Shown: positions 53,043 to 61,906 of the stretch, piece after piece | Numbering within the stretch: position 1 is the first letter of the stretch | Layout of the letters: each line of letters opens with the position of its first letter | Assembly (NCBI GenBank): GCA_024280375.1 | Contig: JAJRQF010000123.1 | Location: 16,299-80,298 of the forward strand | Direction: 5' to 3' | Source: Alphaproteobacteria bacterium | GTDB lineage: Bacteria > Pseudomonadota > Alphaproteobacteria > Rhizobiales > Rhizobiaceae | DNA: 64,000 nt | Translations under genes and position numbers: made by a program | The notes under the pieces: model-generated | What the model was told of the DNA's origin: nothing | Seen by the model: only the letters and a program-made list of their open reading frames with translations | The model's database searches: none

Positions 53043-55244
53043 TCATTGAGACGTTACAGGCTTTGGTAAAATCTCTCCAGATGCGGTTTGAATATTTTTG
53101 CTTCCATCAACATTTGCCACATCACCAGGTATCTGTAGCTTCTTGGCCGAGCGCAGGCTTTCTTCAATATTTTGCAGCACTTTTCTGGTGGCGTTGGAAA
53201 GGGGCCTTTGCCGAAATCCAGATATTGGCGCCTCCGCACTGCCAGGGGCGAGCTTTCGCACATTGGATCTTTTCCGCTTGCTGGCAATCCTCGGTTCCTT
53301 AAGAAACGGAATTGGCCTGATCTCGATGTTCTGGTGGGCATAGGTCATGAATTTTTTCCAGGTCATCGCCGGAAGATTGCCGCCTGTAAGCCTTCTGGTT
53401 GGCAGGAAGTTATCATTGCCATACCAGATGGCCGCGACGTAATTGCCCGTATACCCGACAAACCAGGCATCCTTATAGGCTGAGGTGGTGCCGGTTTTAC
53501 CCGCCGATACAATGCCATCAAGTGCCGAGCGCCGCCCGGTTCCCCAAACGGGTACTTGCGACAGCATCAGGTTTAAATCCGCAATAGCTTTGTCCGAAAT
53601 GATTTTCTTCGGTCTTGGGGCATCCTTGATATAATCGTAGAGAATATTTCCTGTGGAATCAGTTATTTGCACGATGCCATGTTTGCCAGTCTGAAAGCCC
53701 GCAGACATAAATACGCCGTAGCCGGTGGCCATTTCCATTACCGTCACATCGTTCGATCCAAGCGGCATGGAAGGGTTGGGCAACAATGGTGAATCAATCC
53801 CCATCTTGTGCGCCGTTTCGACGATAATTTTCCTGCCCATCATAGCCCCAAGTCGCACCGGCACCACATTGACGGATTTAACCAGCGCACGGGTGAGGTT
53901 GATGCGCCCGGAATAGCGACCATTGTAGTTTCTGGGCGACCAGCCCCGAATTGTAATCGGTGCATCCGGCACGATTGAAGTTGGCGTAAAGCCGTTTTCC
54001 ATCGCCGTTGTGTAAACAAATGGTTTGAAGGAAGAGCCCGGTTGACGCCGTGCAGTTGTTGCCCGGTTAAACTGGCTGGCACCATAATCGCGCCCGCCGA
54101 CAATGGCGCGAACAGCACCTCCATTTTCGATAACCACCATGCTGGCTTGCGATACACCCTTGACCTCACCAAACAAACGCAGATGAGACTCAATCGCATC
54201 ATCAGCGGCCCGTTGCAGGCCCGGATCAATAGTCGTGCGTACTATTAGCGAGCGGGTCGGAAACCCGACGGCCATTTTCTTAACTTCGCCATAGGCCCAG
54301 TCGAGAAAATAATCGGGCGTTTCCTTGCTGTCGCGTTCAACCGCAGTTGCCGGGTTGCGCCGGGCCGAAATCACCTGTCCTTCGGTCATAAATTCCGCCT
54401 GCACCATATTGGTCAGCACATCATTGGCCCTCGCCCGGGCTGCCGGAAGGTTGATATGTGGTGCATATTTTGTCGGAGCCTTGTAAAGACCTGCCAACAT
54501 GGCTGCTTCCGCCAGCGACACATCCTTGATGTTTTTCGAGAAATAAAATTCCGACGCAGCCGCTGCCCCAAAAGCCCCGCCGCCCATATAGGCGCGGTCG
54601 AGATAGAGTTTCAAAATTTCCTTCTTGGAGAGATTAAACTCAAGCCAGATCGAGAGGAACGCTTCCTTGATTTTGCGCTCAAGTGTTCGCTCATTGGTTA
54701 AAAACAGGTTTTTAGCCAATTGCTGGGTGATCGTACTGCCGCCTTGAACAACCGATTTTGCCTTGGCATTTTCAATCATCGCCCGGGCAAGACCAAGCGG
54801 ATCAATGCCGAAATGCTCAAAGAACCGACGATCTTCGGTGGCCAGAACCGCCTTTATAAAATGATCTGGGAGCGAATCAATCGGCTCCGCATCATTGTGC
54901 AATATACCGCGGCGACCAACCTCGTTACCAAACCGGTCAAGAAACACCACCGAGAAATCATCCTGCGAGCGCCAGTCTTTTTCGGTTTCCTCAAAAGCCG
55001 GCAATGCCAGCGCCAGCAAAAGTACAAATCCCGCAAGTCCGATGGTGAGCCCCTCGCAGGCAAGCTCGACCATAAACTTCTTGAAGCCATAAACCCTGAA
55101 TCGGCGGAAAAATACGGTGATGATTTCCCATCGATCACCGGCAGAGGCAAACATATTGTAGATTGAGGAATCAATCCACGAATCCACCTCCATTAATTTG
55201 GACCAGCCTTTGCTCTTTTTCTGGGGATTGAAGGGATCGCTCAA
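53043..55244 (-). CDS. mrcA: Penicillin-binding protein 1A (bifunctional)
   Basis: 733 aa. A cytoplasmic N-terminus of about 60 residues precedes a membrane helix (about 65-90). The glycosyltransferase domain (about 120-290) carries ATEDRRFFEHFGID, the catalytic Glu, GGSTITQQLAKNLF and KEAFLSIWLE. The transpeptidase domain (about 350-660) has SxxK at Ser404/Lys407 (PGSSFKPF), SVN and AGKTGTTSAYKDAWFVGYT. It polymerises and cross-links peptidoglycan. The end is basic and Ser-rich. It belongs to the 1A/2A group of class A PBPs. No operon partner beyond the DUF1214 gene. Confidence 0.93.
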   Translation of the reverse strand: MSDPFNPQKKSKGWSKLMEVDSWIDSSIYNMFASAGDRWEIITVFFRRFRVYGFKKFMVELACEGLTIGLAGFVLLLALALPAFEETEKDWRSQDDFSVVFLDRFGNEVGRRGILHNDAEPIDSLPDHFIKAVLATEDRRFFEHFGIDPLGLARAMIENAKAKSVVQGGSTITQQLAKNLFLTNERTLERKIKEAFLSIWLEFNLSKKEILKLYLDRAYMGGGAFGAAAASEFYFSKNIKDVSLAEAAMLAGLYKAPTKYAPHINLPAARARANDVLTNMVQAEFMTEGQVISARRNPATAVERDSKETPDYFLDWAYGEVKKMAVGFPTRSLIVRTTIDPGLQRAADDAIESHLRLFGEVKGVSQASMVVIENGGAVRAIVGGRDYGASQFNRATTARRQPGSSFKPFVYTTAMENGFTPTSIVPDAPITIRGWSPRNYNGRYSGRINLTRALVKSVNVVPVRLGAMMGRKIIVETAHKMGIDSPLLPNPSMPLGSNDVTVMEMATGYGVFMSAGFQTGKHGIVQITDSTGNILYDYIKDAPRPKKIISDKAIADLNLMLSQVPVWGTGRRSALDGIVSAGKTGTTSAYKDAWFVGYTGNYVAAIWYGNDNFLPTRRLTGGNLPAMTWKKFMTYAHQNIEIRPIPFLKEPRIASKRKRSNVRKLAPGSAEAPISGFRQRPLSNATRKVLQNIEESLRSAKKLQIPGDVANVDGSKNIQTASGEILPKPVTSQ

Positions 55245-55392
55245 GAATGGGCCTCTCGAATTAATTGAATATCAGATATAACACCAATATGGCATTTACC
55301 AGCAGCAGGTACTCAAATAGTAGAGCATCGTGGTGAGTTATGGCATTATATCAATGGCAGGATGTTCTCTTCAAGGGAAATAACAAAACAGT

Positions 55393-55878
55393 ATGAACGA
55401 TGATCAACCAGAAGCACCGCCCTATTGGGAAGTGAAATCGCTCGCCGATATGACCAAAAGCGAATGGGAAGGTCTTTGCGATGGCTGCGCACGCTGTTGT
55501 TTAAACAAGCTGGAAGACTGGGATACCGGCGAGATTATCTGGACAAATGTCGCCTGCACTCTGCTGGACGGCGAAAGCTGCAGATGCCGCGACTACGATA
55601 ATCGGTTTGAAAAAGTGCCGGACTGTTTGCAACTGACATTGAAACTGGTGAATGAACTTTCATGGCTGCCGCCCACCTGCGCCTATCGGCTGCTGAATGA
55701 GGGTAAGCCTCTACCAGAATGGCACCCGCTGATTACCGGCGATCGGCAAACTGTGTTTGATGCGGGTATATCGGTGCAGGGGCGCACAATTCCCGAAGAT
55801 GGCATAACGCCGGAAGACTACGAAGACCACCTGGTTAAATGGCCGGGCAGGGTGCCACGCGGGGTAATGTTGAAATAA
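55393..55878 (+). CDS. YcgN-family cysteine-cluster protein (UPF0260)
   Basis: 161 aa, usual length. Cysteines lie in the family pattern: CDGCARCCLNKLED near residue 30-40, then CTLL, CRCRDYDNRF and CAYRLL. The Cys spacing implies metal or Fe-S binding; function is unproven. It diverges from the PBP1A gene and precedes the GTA-like region. Confidence 0.9.
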   Translation: MNDDQPEAPPYWEVKSLADMTKSEWEGLCDGCARCCLNKLEDWDTGEIIWTNVACTLLDGESCRCRDYDNRFEKVPDCLQLTLKLVNELSWLPPTCAYRLLNEGKPLPEWHPLITGDRQTVFDAGISVQGRTIPEDGITPEDYEDHLVKWPGRVPRGVMLK

Positions 55879-56233
55879 TTCCCAGTATAGGAAAATAGTC
55901 CTTGACTGCGAAACGGTGATGAGGTATACCTTTGTTACAGTCGAAGAGGTGTCAGAAAAATTGGCCATTATGGTCGAGGGCAGCTCATCGTGTGTGAAAT
56001 CACAAATATTAGTTCGCAATAATTTGGGGCATGTGAAGTTTGCCGCTTTCCTTTCCCCTTGAGGGAAGCGGTGCGCAGCACCGGTCGGGTGAGGGGTGCT
56101 TATCAGTCCCATTACCCCTCTCCCAACTTCGACCATCGGTTTAGCTTTGCTTCACCGGGTCTTGTATCCCTCTCCCTCAAGGGGAGAGGAAAGAAAACAC
56201 TATTACAACTAACAATCCGGAGTAACCCGCCTG
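55879..56233. other. 355-bp gap with the first palindromic element
   Basis: No gene. The middle holds an about 147-bp palindromic repeat (56047-56193). The rest includes the likely leader and ribosome binding site CCGGAG of the first GTA-like gene. No promoter was identified. Confidence 0.5.
56047..56193 (+). repeat. Palindromic interspersed element, copy A
   Basis: 147 bp with self-complementary ends (left TTTCCTTTCCCCTTGAGGG, right CCCTCAAGGGGAGAGGAAA), so both ends form a terminal inverted repeat. Its reverse complement is about 85% identical over the first 85 bases to copy B at 59179. No coding capacity. It ends 40 bases before the first GTA-like gene. Confidence 0.85.
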
Positions 56234-56722
56234 ATGGAATACACATCGGAAGAACGCTGGCCCATGCTGCGCGATCTGCACGAAATACACGGTATTCCAC
56301 TGGAATTTCTGGCAATCGCCAGCGGCAAGCAGGTGGGAACAATTGAAAACCGGGCGCAAAAGGAAGGTTGGCTTGCCGAAGGGCAGGGCACTTTTGATCT
56401 AAACACCATCAATAATCTGGTTGGTCATCTGGCGGTGCGGTCCAGTCGTCAGTCTGAAAAGCTGTCACGTGGTGAAGAGCTTTCCGAGATTGAAGAAAAA
56501 ACCATGCGGGTGCTGACCGGGTCAATCTCGGTCATCAATAAATTTCTACAAACTAAAATGCAGCTTGAACAAATTGAACAACAAAAGCGGGGCAATGAGA
56601 TTGGAGAAAATGGAAGTGCTGGCGAAGACATATTGGCGATCCGCGCGGATGTTGAGGCATTTATTGACGCGCTTGGCGACGAGGAAGAAGACCCGCAAAT
56701 TTCTCGAGAGCCTGAGCAATGA
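56234..56722 (+). CDS. Probable small terminase subunit
   Basis: 162 aa. An N-terminal helix-turn-helix-like stretch (LHEIHGIPLEFLAIASGK, then VGTIENRAQKEGW) would bind DNA; a long acidic helical C-terminus follows. Position upstream of the large terminase and reading overlap with it (stop at 56722) fit terminase small subunit / GTA gene g1, which sequence alone cannot confirm. Ribosome binding site CCGGAG precedes the ATG. Confidence 0.6.
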   Translation: MEYTSEERWPMLRDLHEIHGIPLEFLAIASGKQVGTIENRAQKEGWLAEGQGTFDLNTINNLVGHLAVRSSRQSEKLSRGEELSEIEEKTMRVLTGSISVINKFLQTKMQLEQIEQQKRGNEIGENGSAGEDILAIRADVEAFIDALGDEEEDPQISREPEQ

Positions 56723-57965
56723 GGATGTTATTCGGCTCAAATATCTTTGGCCGGTGCGTGCCGGGCACAAGCAATATGCAGTGCCGGACAAATGGACCAA
56801 CTGGCTGATGCTGGGCGGTCGCGGTGCGGGCAAAACCCGGGCCGGTGCTGAATGGGTGCGCGGCATGATGAGCGGTGATAAAATGTACACGCCATCTCCG
56901 ATCGGGCGTATGGCGCTGGTGGGCGAAACCTATGCGGCCGTGCGCGATGTGATGATTGAAGGCGAATCCGGCATTCTGGCGGTGCACCCAAACCGCGAAC
57001 GGCCCAACTGGATCAGCTCCAAACGACAACTGATTTGGCCAAATGGCGCAGTGGCGCAGGTGTTCACATCGGAAGAACCGGATGGTCTGCGCGGCCCCCA
57101 ATTCGGCGCCGCCTGGTGCGACGAATTGGCGAAATGGAACAATGCGGAGGAGACCTGGAACATGCTGCAATTTGCCCTGCGGCTGGGCGATTATCCCCGT
57201 CAGGTGATTACCACAACACCGCGCCCGATTGCGCTGCTGAAAAAAATTATCAAGGACAGCCGAACCTTGATGAGCCATTCGGCCACAAGCGATAACCGCA
57301 AAAATCTCGCCGCAGGTTTTCTCGAGCGCATTGTTGGCGAGTTTGAGGGAACCCGTCTGGGGCGACAGGAACTTGATGGTGAGTTGATTGAGGATCGCGA
57401 TGATGCCCTTTGGAAACGTGATGATCTGGAATTGTTGCGGGTCGATGATCCGCCGGAATTGCAGCGCATTGTGGTCGCAATTGACCCACCGATCAGTGCC
57501 ACTAAAAAATCAGATGCCTGCGGGATTGTCGTTGCCGGCATTGGTGTCGATGGACTTTCCTATGTGCTGGAAGATCTGACCATTTCGATGGCTTCACCGT
57601 TTTCCTGGGCCTCGCGCGCAGTTGCCGCCTATCACCGCTGGCATGCCGATGCGGTTGTGGCTGAAACCAATCAGGGTGGCGATATGGTGGAAACTATTCT
57701 GCATTCGATTGATGCAAGCCTGCCGGTTAAGCAGGTAAAAGCAACACGCGGAAAGTGGCTCAGGGCCGAACCGGTGGCCGCGCTGTATGAACGGGGCCGG
57801 GTGCATCATGCGGGTTGTTTTGCTGAGTTGGAAGATCAAATGTGCGATTTTGGCCCAAACGGGCTTTCTTCTGGCCGCTCACCAGATCGGCTGGATGCGC
57901 TTGTGTGGGCCTTAACCGAGCTTTCGCTCAACCGCCAAAGCCAGCCAAAAGTTCGTTCAATATAA
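56610..57965 (+). CDS. Large terminase subunit (GTA g2-like packaging ATPase)
   Basis: About 451 aa from the chosen ATG. Walker A LGGRGAGKTR near residue 75 and Walker B in FGAAWCDELAKW (ATPase motif); nuclease-domain acidic residues in VVAIDPPIS and VVAETNQGGDMV; C-terminal SPDRLDALVWAL. This matches GTA-type large terminases that cut and package DNA in headful fashion. The frame opens at 56565. ATG 56595, 56610 (GGAG just before) and 56649 are candidates; all overlap the small subunit gene by 70 bases or more. Confidence 0.92.
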   Translation: MEVLAKTYWRSARMLRHLLTRLATRKKTRKFLESLSNEDVIRLKYLWPVRAGHKQYAVPDKWTNWLMLGGRGAGKTRAGAEWVRGMMSGDKMYTPSPIGRMALVGETYAAVRDVMIEGESGILAVHPNRERPNWISSKRQLIWPNGAVAQVFTSEEPDGLRGPQFGAAWCDELAKWNNAEETWNMLQFALRLGDYPRQVITTTPRPIALLKKIIKDSRTLMSHSATSDNRKNLAAGFLERIVGEFEGTRLGRQELDGELIEDRDDALWKRDDLELLRVDDPPELQRIVVAIDPPISATKKSDACGIVVAGIGVDGLSYVLEDLTISMASPFSWASRAVAAYHRWHADAVVAETNQGGDMVETILHSIDASLPVKQVKATRGKWLRAEPVAALYERGRVHHAGCFAELEDQMCDFGPNGLSSGRSPDRLDALVWALTELSLNRQSQPKVRSI

Positions 57966-57968
57966 AAT

Positions 57969-59174
57969 ATGGAACAAATCATGAACAATAAATTGAAATT
58001 GCCATCCTGGATGCAATGGGGGCGTCAGGCCTATAATGTGCCAACGCCTGAAAGCAAAGCTTATACGGGCGGATCGATGTTTACCCTGCACGCACAAATG
58101 CGGGCTGCATGGTCATCGGGTGATTACGCAACCCTTGCCAAGGTTGGCTATATGCGAAATCCGATCGTCTATCGCTGTGTGCGGATGATAGCGGAGGGGG
58201 CCGCATCGGCCGAATTACTGCTGTACCAGGGCGGTCAGGAGTTTGATGATCACCCGGTTCTAAAAACCTTGCGCCGGCCCAATTCGCGCCAGTCCGGCAA
58301 GGTGTTCATGGAAACCCTGTTTGGGCATTTGCTGGTTTCCGGCAATGCGTATGTCGAGATGATTGCGCTCGATGGTTCGCCGCGCGAGCTCCACGCTCTG
58401 CGCCCCGACCGGGTTAAGGTTCTTGCCGATCAGGGCGGTTGGCCAAGGGGGTATGAATATTCAACCGGTGGCAAAATTGCCCGCCATATGGTCGATGATC
58501 AGGGCAATTCGCCAGTTTTACATTTAAGCCTGTTCCATCCGCTCGATGATCAATATGGTTTTCCGCCCTTGCAGGCAGCCCTAATGGCGCTTGATGTGCA
58601 CAATGCAGCAAGTCAGTGGAACAAGTCGCTGCTGGATAATTCGGCCCGTCCATCCGGCGCGCTTATTTATTCGGCCAAGGACGGCAATAACCTATCTGAA
58701 GATCAGTTTGACCGCTTAAAACGCGAGTTGGAAGAGGGCTATACCGGTTCGCAGCGCGCCGGCAGGCCTTTGCTTCTGGAAGGCGGGTTGGACTGGAAGG
58801 CAATGGGCTACAGCCCGCGTGATATGGATTTCATGCAGGCCAAAAATGGTGCCGCGCGCGATATTGCGCTGGCCTTTGGCATTCCGCCGATGTTGCTGGG
58901 TATTCCCGGCGACAACACCTATTCGAATTATCGCGAAGCCAATCGGGCCTTTTGGCGACAAACGGTCTTGCCGATGCTGGGGCGCAGTTTGGATGCGATG
59001 AGCCATTGGTTTTCCGGCCATCTGGGCGAAGATATTCGGCTTCATTTTGATATGGACAAAATCGAAGGGCTATCGATTGAACGCGATGGGCTTTGGAAAC
59101 GCGTAAATACTGCAACATTTTTGGATGATGACGAGAAACGCGAGGCGGTTGGGTACAGTTCAAATCGCACGTAA
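57969..59174 (+). CDS. Phage portal protein (HK97 family, GTA g3-like)
   Basis: 401 aa. Portal motif set: IVYRCVRMIAEGAASAELLLY near residue 55-75, LFGHLLVSGNAYVEM, FHPLDDQYGFPPLQAALM near 180 and FGIPPMLLGIPGDNTYSNY near 305. Forms the dodecameric DNA gate of the head. It starts three bases after the terminase stop. The coding end is followed by palindromic element copy B, and the last 15 bases with the stop recur at 59395-59409. Confidence 0.93.
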   Translation: MEQIMNNKLKLPSWMQWGRQAYNVPTPESKAYTGGSMFTLHAQMRAAWSSGDYATLAKVGYMRNPIVYRCVRMIAEGAASAELLLYQGGQEFDDHPVLKTLRRPNSRQSGKVFMETLFGHLLVSGNAYVEMIALDGSPRELHALRPDRVKVLADQGGWPRGYEYSTGGKIARHMVDDQGNSPVLHLSLFHPLDDQYGFPPLQAALMALDVHNAASQWNKSLLDNSARPSGALIYSAKDGNNLSEDQFDRLKRELEEGYTGSQRAGRPLLLEGGLDWKAMGYSPRDMDFMQAKNGAARDIALAFGIPPMLLGIPGDNTYSNYREANRAFWRQTVLPMLGRSLDAMSHWFSGHLGEDIRLHFDMDKIEGLSIERDGLWKRVNTATFLDDDEKREAVGYSSNRT

Positions 59175-59178
59175 AACT

Positions 59179-59364
59179 CTTACCTCTCCCCTTGTGGGAG
59201 AGGGATACGAAGACCCGGTGAGGCGTAGCTGAGCCACGGTCGAAGTTGGGAGAGGGGTTTGAGAATAAAAATACCCCTCATCCGACCATCACTTTGTGAT
59301 GCGATGGGCTCGCGTCACGCGCCGCTCCCCGTGCTGCGCACTCTCCCTCATGGGGAGAAGTAAG
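59179..59364 (-). repeat. Palindromic interspersed element, copy B (inverted)
   Basis: 186 bp. Terminal inverted repeat CTTACCTCTCCCCTTG / mirrored at 59341-59364 (ends GGGGAGAAGTAAG). Opposite in orientation to copy A. An about 40-bp internal stretch rich in small palindromes (59270-59335) is absent or shorter in copy A. It fills the gap between portal and the next gene. Confidence 0.85.
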
Positions 59365-59441
59365 ACCGGCCGGATGGCCGGGCGAAATACAAGCTCAAGT
59401 CGCACGTAGAGCGTAGCGATGCGCAAGACTTAAGCAATAAA

Positions 59442-59810
59442 ATGGATACAAACAACATGAGTGATTTATCACAAGCGGCCTGGATATGGTCGGCAAAGGG
59501 CGTTGGTGCTGTGGCGGGGTCGGCTATTTCAATCGCCTATATGCTGCCCAATGGTCGCCGCGAGGCAGCCCTTCGCTTTTGCGTCGGCGTTGTCACCGGC
59601 GTGGTGTTCGGAACTGCTGCGGGGTTGAAAATTGCCAGCCTGTTCGATGCGGAAGGCCTTTTATCGCCGATTGAAATCTCACTGATGGGGGCAACGGCGG
59701 CAAGCCTGTTTTCCTGGTGGGGGCTTGGCATGATGGCGCGATTATCGGCCCAATACCGGCAAAACACAGTGGGCAACAATTCAGAATATAACAGGAGAAC
59801 GGATAAATGA
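59442..59810 (+). CDS. Small membrane protein of the head cluster (DUF6107/g3.5-like)
   Basis: 122 aa with three hydrophobic segments (about residues 20-40, 46-68, 78-100). The position between portal and protease corresponds to the small g3.5 gene of gene transfer agents. Start 59442 or 59457 (MSDLSQAAW). It overlaps the protease gene by four bases. The family name is recalled from rhizobial clusters and not verified. Confidence 0.72.
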   Translation: MDTNNMSDLSQAAWIWSAKGVGAVAGSAISIAYMLPNGRREAALRFCVGVVTGVVFGTAAGLKIASLFDAEGLLSPIEISLMGATAASLFSWWGLGMMARLSAQYRQNTVGNNSEYNRRTDK

Positions 59811-60520
59811 ATCTGGACGATGTCGAGTGCAAATCGGCGGCTCTAATCGCTGATCGTGAGTGCAAATTTCTATCCGCCAGCCTTGAGGATATTTCACTGG
59901 ATGGGGTTTTCTCCGGCTATGCCAGCCTGTTTGACAAAACCGATCTTGGCAATGACCGGGTGATTAAAGGCGCATTTGCGAAATCAATTAAAACGCGAAA
60001 ATCTTCCGGTATCCGCATGTTATTTCAGCACAATCCCGATAAACCGATTGGCGTATGGGAAGAAATATTTGAGGATAAAAAAGGACTGTTCGTGCGCGGA
60101 CGCATTATCAAGGATGTGGCCAATGGTGCGGAAGTTTTAAACCTCATGCGCTCCGGTGCCATCGACGGGCTGTCGATTGGCTTTAAGACCAAACGCGCCC
60201 GCCGCAACAAAAAAACCGGTATCCGCGAAATTCTGGAAGCAGACCTTTGGGAGGTATCAGTGGTTACCTTCCCGATGCTGCCGGAGGCGCGGGTATCGCA
60301 GGTAAAAAATCTCAATCCATCTAACAGGCTCCCGACAATTCGGGAATTTGAACGCTGGCTCACGCGGGACGCTGGGCTGACAAGAAGTGAGGCCCGCACC
60401 GTTATTGGCAAGGGCTTTTCAACACTCGCAAGCACGCAAGACGCTGCTGGCATTTCACCGGCGGCCCTGGCTGAAAAAATCAGGCAGACCGCACAATCAT
60501 TTAACGCCAGGAGACAATAA
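59807..60520 (+). CDS. HK97-type prohead protease (GTA g4-like)
   Basis: 237 aa. Protease core over the first about 165 residues: SLDGVFSGYASLFDKTD, FAKSIKTRKSSGIRMLFQHNPDKPIGVWEE (containing the His), then SGAIDGLSIGFKTKRA with the Ser. It trims the capsid N-terminus during head maturation. The C-terminal about 60 residues are a helical tail. ATGA overlap with the upstream gene, and two bases to the capsid gene. Confidence 0.93.
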   Translation: MNLDDVECKSAALIADRECKFLSASLEDISLDGVFSGYASLFDKTDLGNDRVIKGAFAKSIKTRKSSGIRMLFQHNPDKPIGVWEEIFEDKKGLFVRGRIIKDVANGAEVLNLMRSGAIDGLSIGFKTKRARRNKKTGIREILEADLWEVSVVTFPMLPEARVSQVKNLNPSNRLPTIREFERWLTRDAGLTRSEARTVIGKGFSTLASTQDAAGISPAALAEKIRQTAQSFNARRQ

Positions 60521-60522
60521 AC

Positions 60523-61776
60523 ATGTCGAATATCCAACAAACCAAAGCCCCGGAAGTGAAATCCTATTCCGGCGAAGTATCCGATGCCTTTGATGAATTT
60601 AAAGGCACATTTGAACAATTCCGCGAGGCCAATGATGATCGGCTGGCCGAGATCGAAAAACGCATGACAGCTGATGTGCTTTCAATCGAAAAGGTTGACC
60701 GCATTAATGCCGCCGTTGATGAACAAAAGCGCCAGTTTGATAATCTGCTGTTGAAATCCAAGCGCCCGGCGCTGGGTGCGAGCCAGTTTACCTCTATCGC
60801 CCAGATGGAGCACAAGGCCGGTTTCACCAACTATATGCGCTCCGGCAATGAGGGTAATTTGCGCCAGCTGGAAGAAAAGGCCATGTCCTATGGCTCTAAT
60901 CCGGATGGCGGTTATCTGGTGCCGGATGAAACGGCGGCTGAAATTGGCCGGCGTTTATCGCTCGTATCGCCCATTCGCTCAATTGCCGGGGTGCGTCAGG
61001 TATCGGCGTCTATTTACAAGAAACCCTTTGCCCAAACCGGCCCGGCGGTTGGTTGGGTGAGCGAAACCGCCCTGCGCCCGGAAACCAATTCGCCAAGTCT
61101 GGCCGAGTTGCAGTTTCCAACGATGGAGCTTTACGCAATGCCTGCGGCGACGCCAACTTTGCTGGAAGATGCGGCCGTTGACGTGGACCAGTGGATTGCC
61201 GAGGAGGTGGAAACCGCCTTTGCTGAACAGGAGGGATCGGCCTTTATTAATGGTGACGGGATCAGCAAACCGAAGGGCTTTTTGAGCGAGCCTCAAGTCG
61301 ATGAAAGCGTGTGGACCTGGGGCAATCTTGGTTATGTCCCAACTGGCGTAGATGCGGCATTTCCTGTGTCGGACCCTTCCGATGTGCTGATGGATATTAT
61401 CTACGGGCTGAAGGCCGGCTATCGCCAGAATGCGCATTTTGTCATGAACCGCAAAACTCAGGCTGAAATTCGCAAACTGAAAGATGCCAATGGCAATTAT
61501 CTGTGGCAGGCACCGGCAAATGCCGGCATGAGTGCATCCTTGATGGGCTTTCCGCTGGTTGAGGCGGAAGATATGCCGGATATTGCCTCCAATTCGGCTG
61601 CCATTGCCTTTGGCGATTTCCGTCGCGGTTATCTGATTGTGGATCGCACAGGTGTTCGGGTCTTGCGCGATCCATATTCCGCCAAACCCTATGTCTTGTT
61701 CTACACAACCAAACGTGTTGGCGGTGGCATTCAGGATTTTGATGCGATCAAACTGCTGAAATTTGGCCTGGTGTAA
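60523..61776 (+). CDS. HK97-fold major capsid protein (GTA g5-like)
   Basis: 417 aa. The N-terminal about 110 residues are a coiled-coil scaffold (delta) region removed by the protease, then the HK97 fold with YMRSGNEGNLRQLEEKAMS, SYGSNPDGGYLVPDETAAEI and VMNRKTQAEIRKLKDANGNYLW. It forms the icosahedral shell. After the stop come two strong hairpins before the next gene, unusual in this otherwise gapless cluster. Confidence 0.95.
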   Translation: MSNIQQTKAPEVKSYSGEVSDAFDEFKGTFEQFREANDDRLAEIEKRMTADVLSIEKVDRINAAVDEQKRQFDNLLLKSKRPALGASQFTSIAQMEHKAGFTNYMRSGNEGNLRQLEEKAMSYGSNPDGGYLVPDETAAEIGRRLSLVSPIRSIAGVRQVSASIYKKPFAQTGPAVGWVSETALRPETNSPSLAELQFPTMELYAMPAATPTLLEDAAVDVDQWIAEEVETAFAEQEGSAFINGDGISKPKGFLSEPQVDESVWTWGNLGYVPTGVDAAFPVSDPSDVLMDIIYGLKAGYRQNAHFVMNRKTQAEIRKLKDANGNYLWQAPANAGMSASLMGFPLVEAEDMPDIASNSAAIAFGDFRRGYLIVDRTGVRVLRDPYSAKPYVLFYTTKRVGGGIQDFDAIKLLKFGLV

Positions 61777-61814
61777 CGCTCCACTCTCCCCAGGAGTTAC
61801 ACTTGGTTGAATGA

Positions 61815-61843
61815 GGTCGCTTCATGTGAACATGAACGCGACC
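61815..61843 (+). promoter_or_regulatory. 12-bp stem hairpin after the capsid gene
   Basis: GGTCGCTTCATG pairs with CATGAAC(G)CGACC around a TGAA loop, with one bulged C. No T-run follows. With the next hairpin it forms a double structure in the 130-bp gap between capsid and connector genes. Confidence 0.6.
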
Positions 61844-61844
61844 C

Positions 61845-61868
61845 GGCCTCGCATGAATTTGCGGGGCC
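61845..61868 (+). terminator. Second hairpin, possible attenuator or partial terminator
   Basis: GGCCTCGCA pairs with TGCGGGGCC (one G-T pair) around a TGAATT loop, followed by ATTTTATT. It could reduce transcription of downstream tail genes relative to capsid, or protect the upstream RNA end. Confidence 0.55.
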
Positions 61869-61906
61869 ATTTTATTAGAAATTCTCAATAAAATCAGGAT
61901 ATTAAT

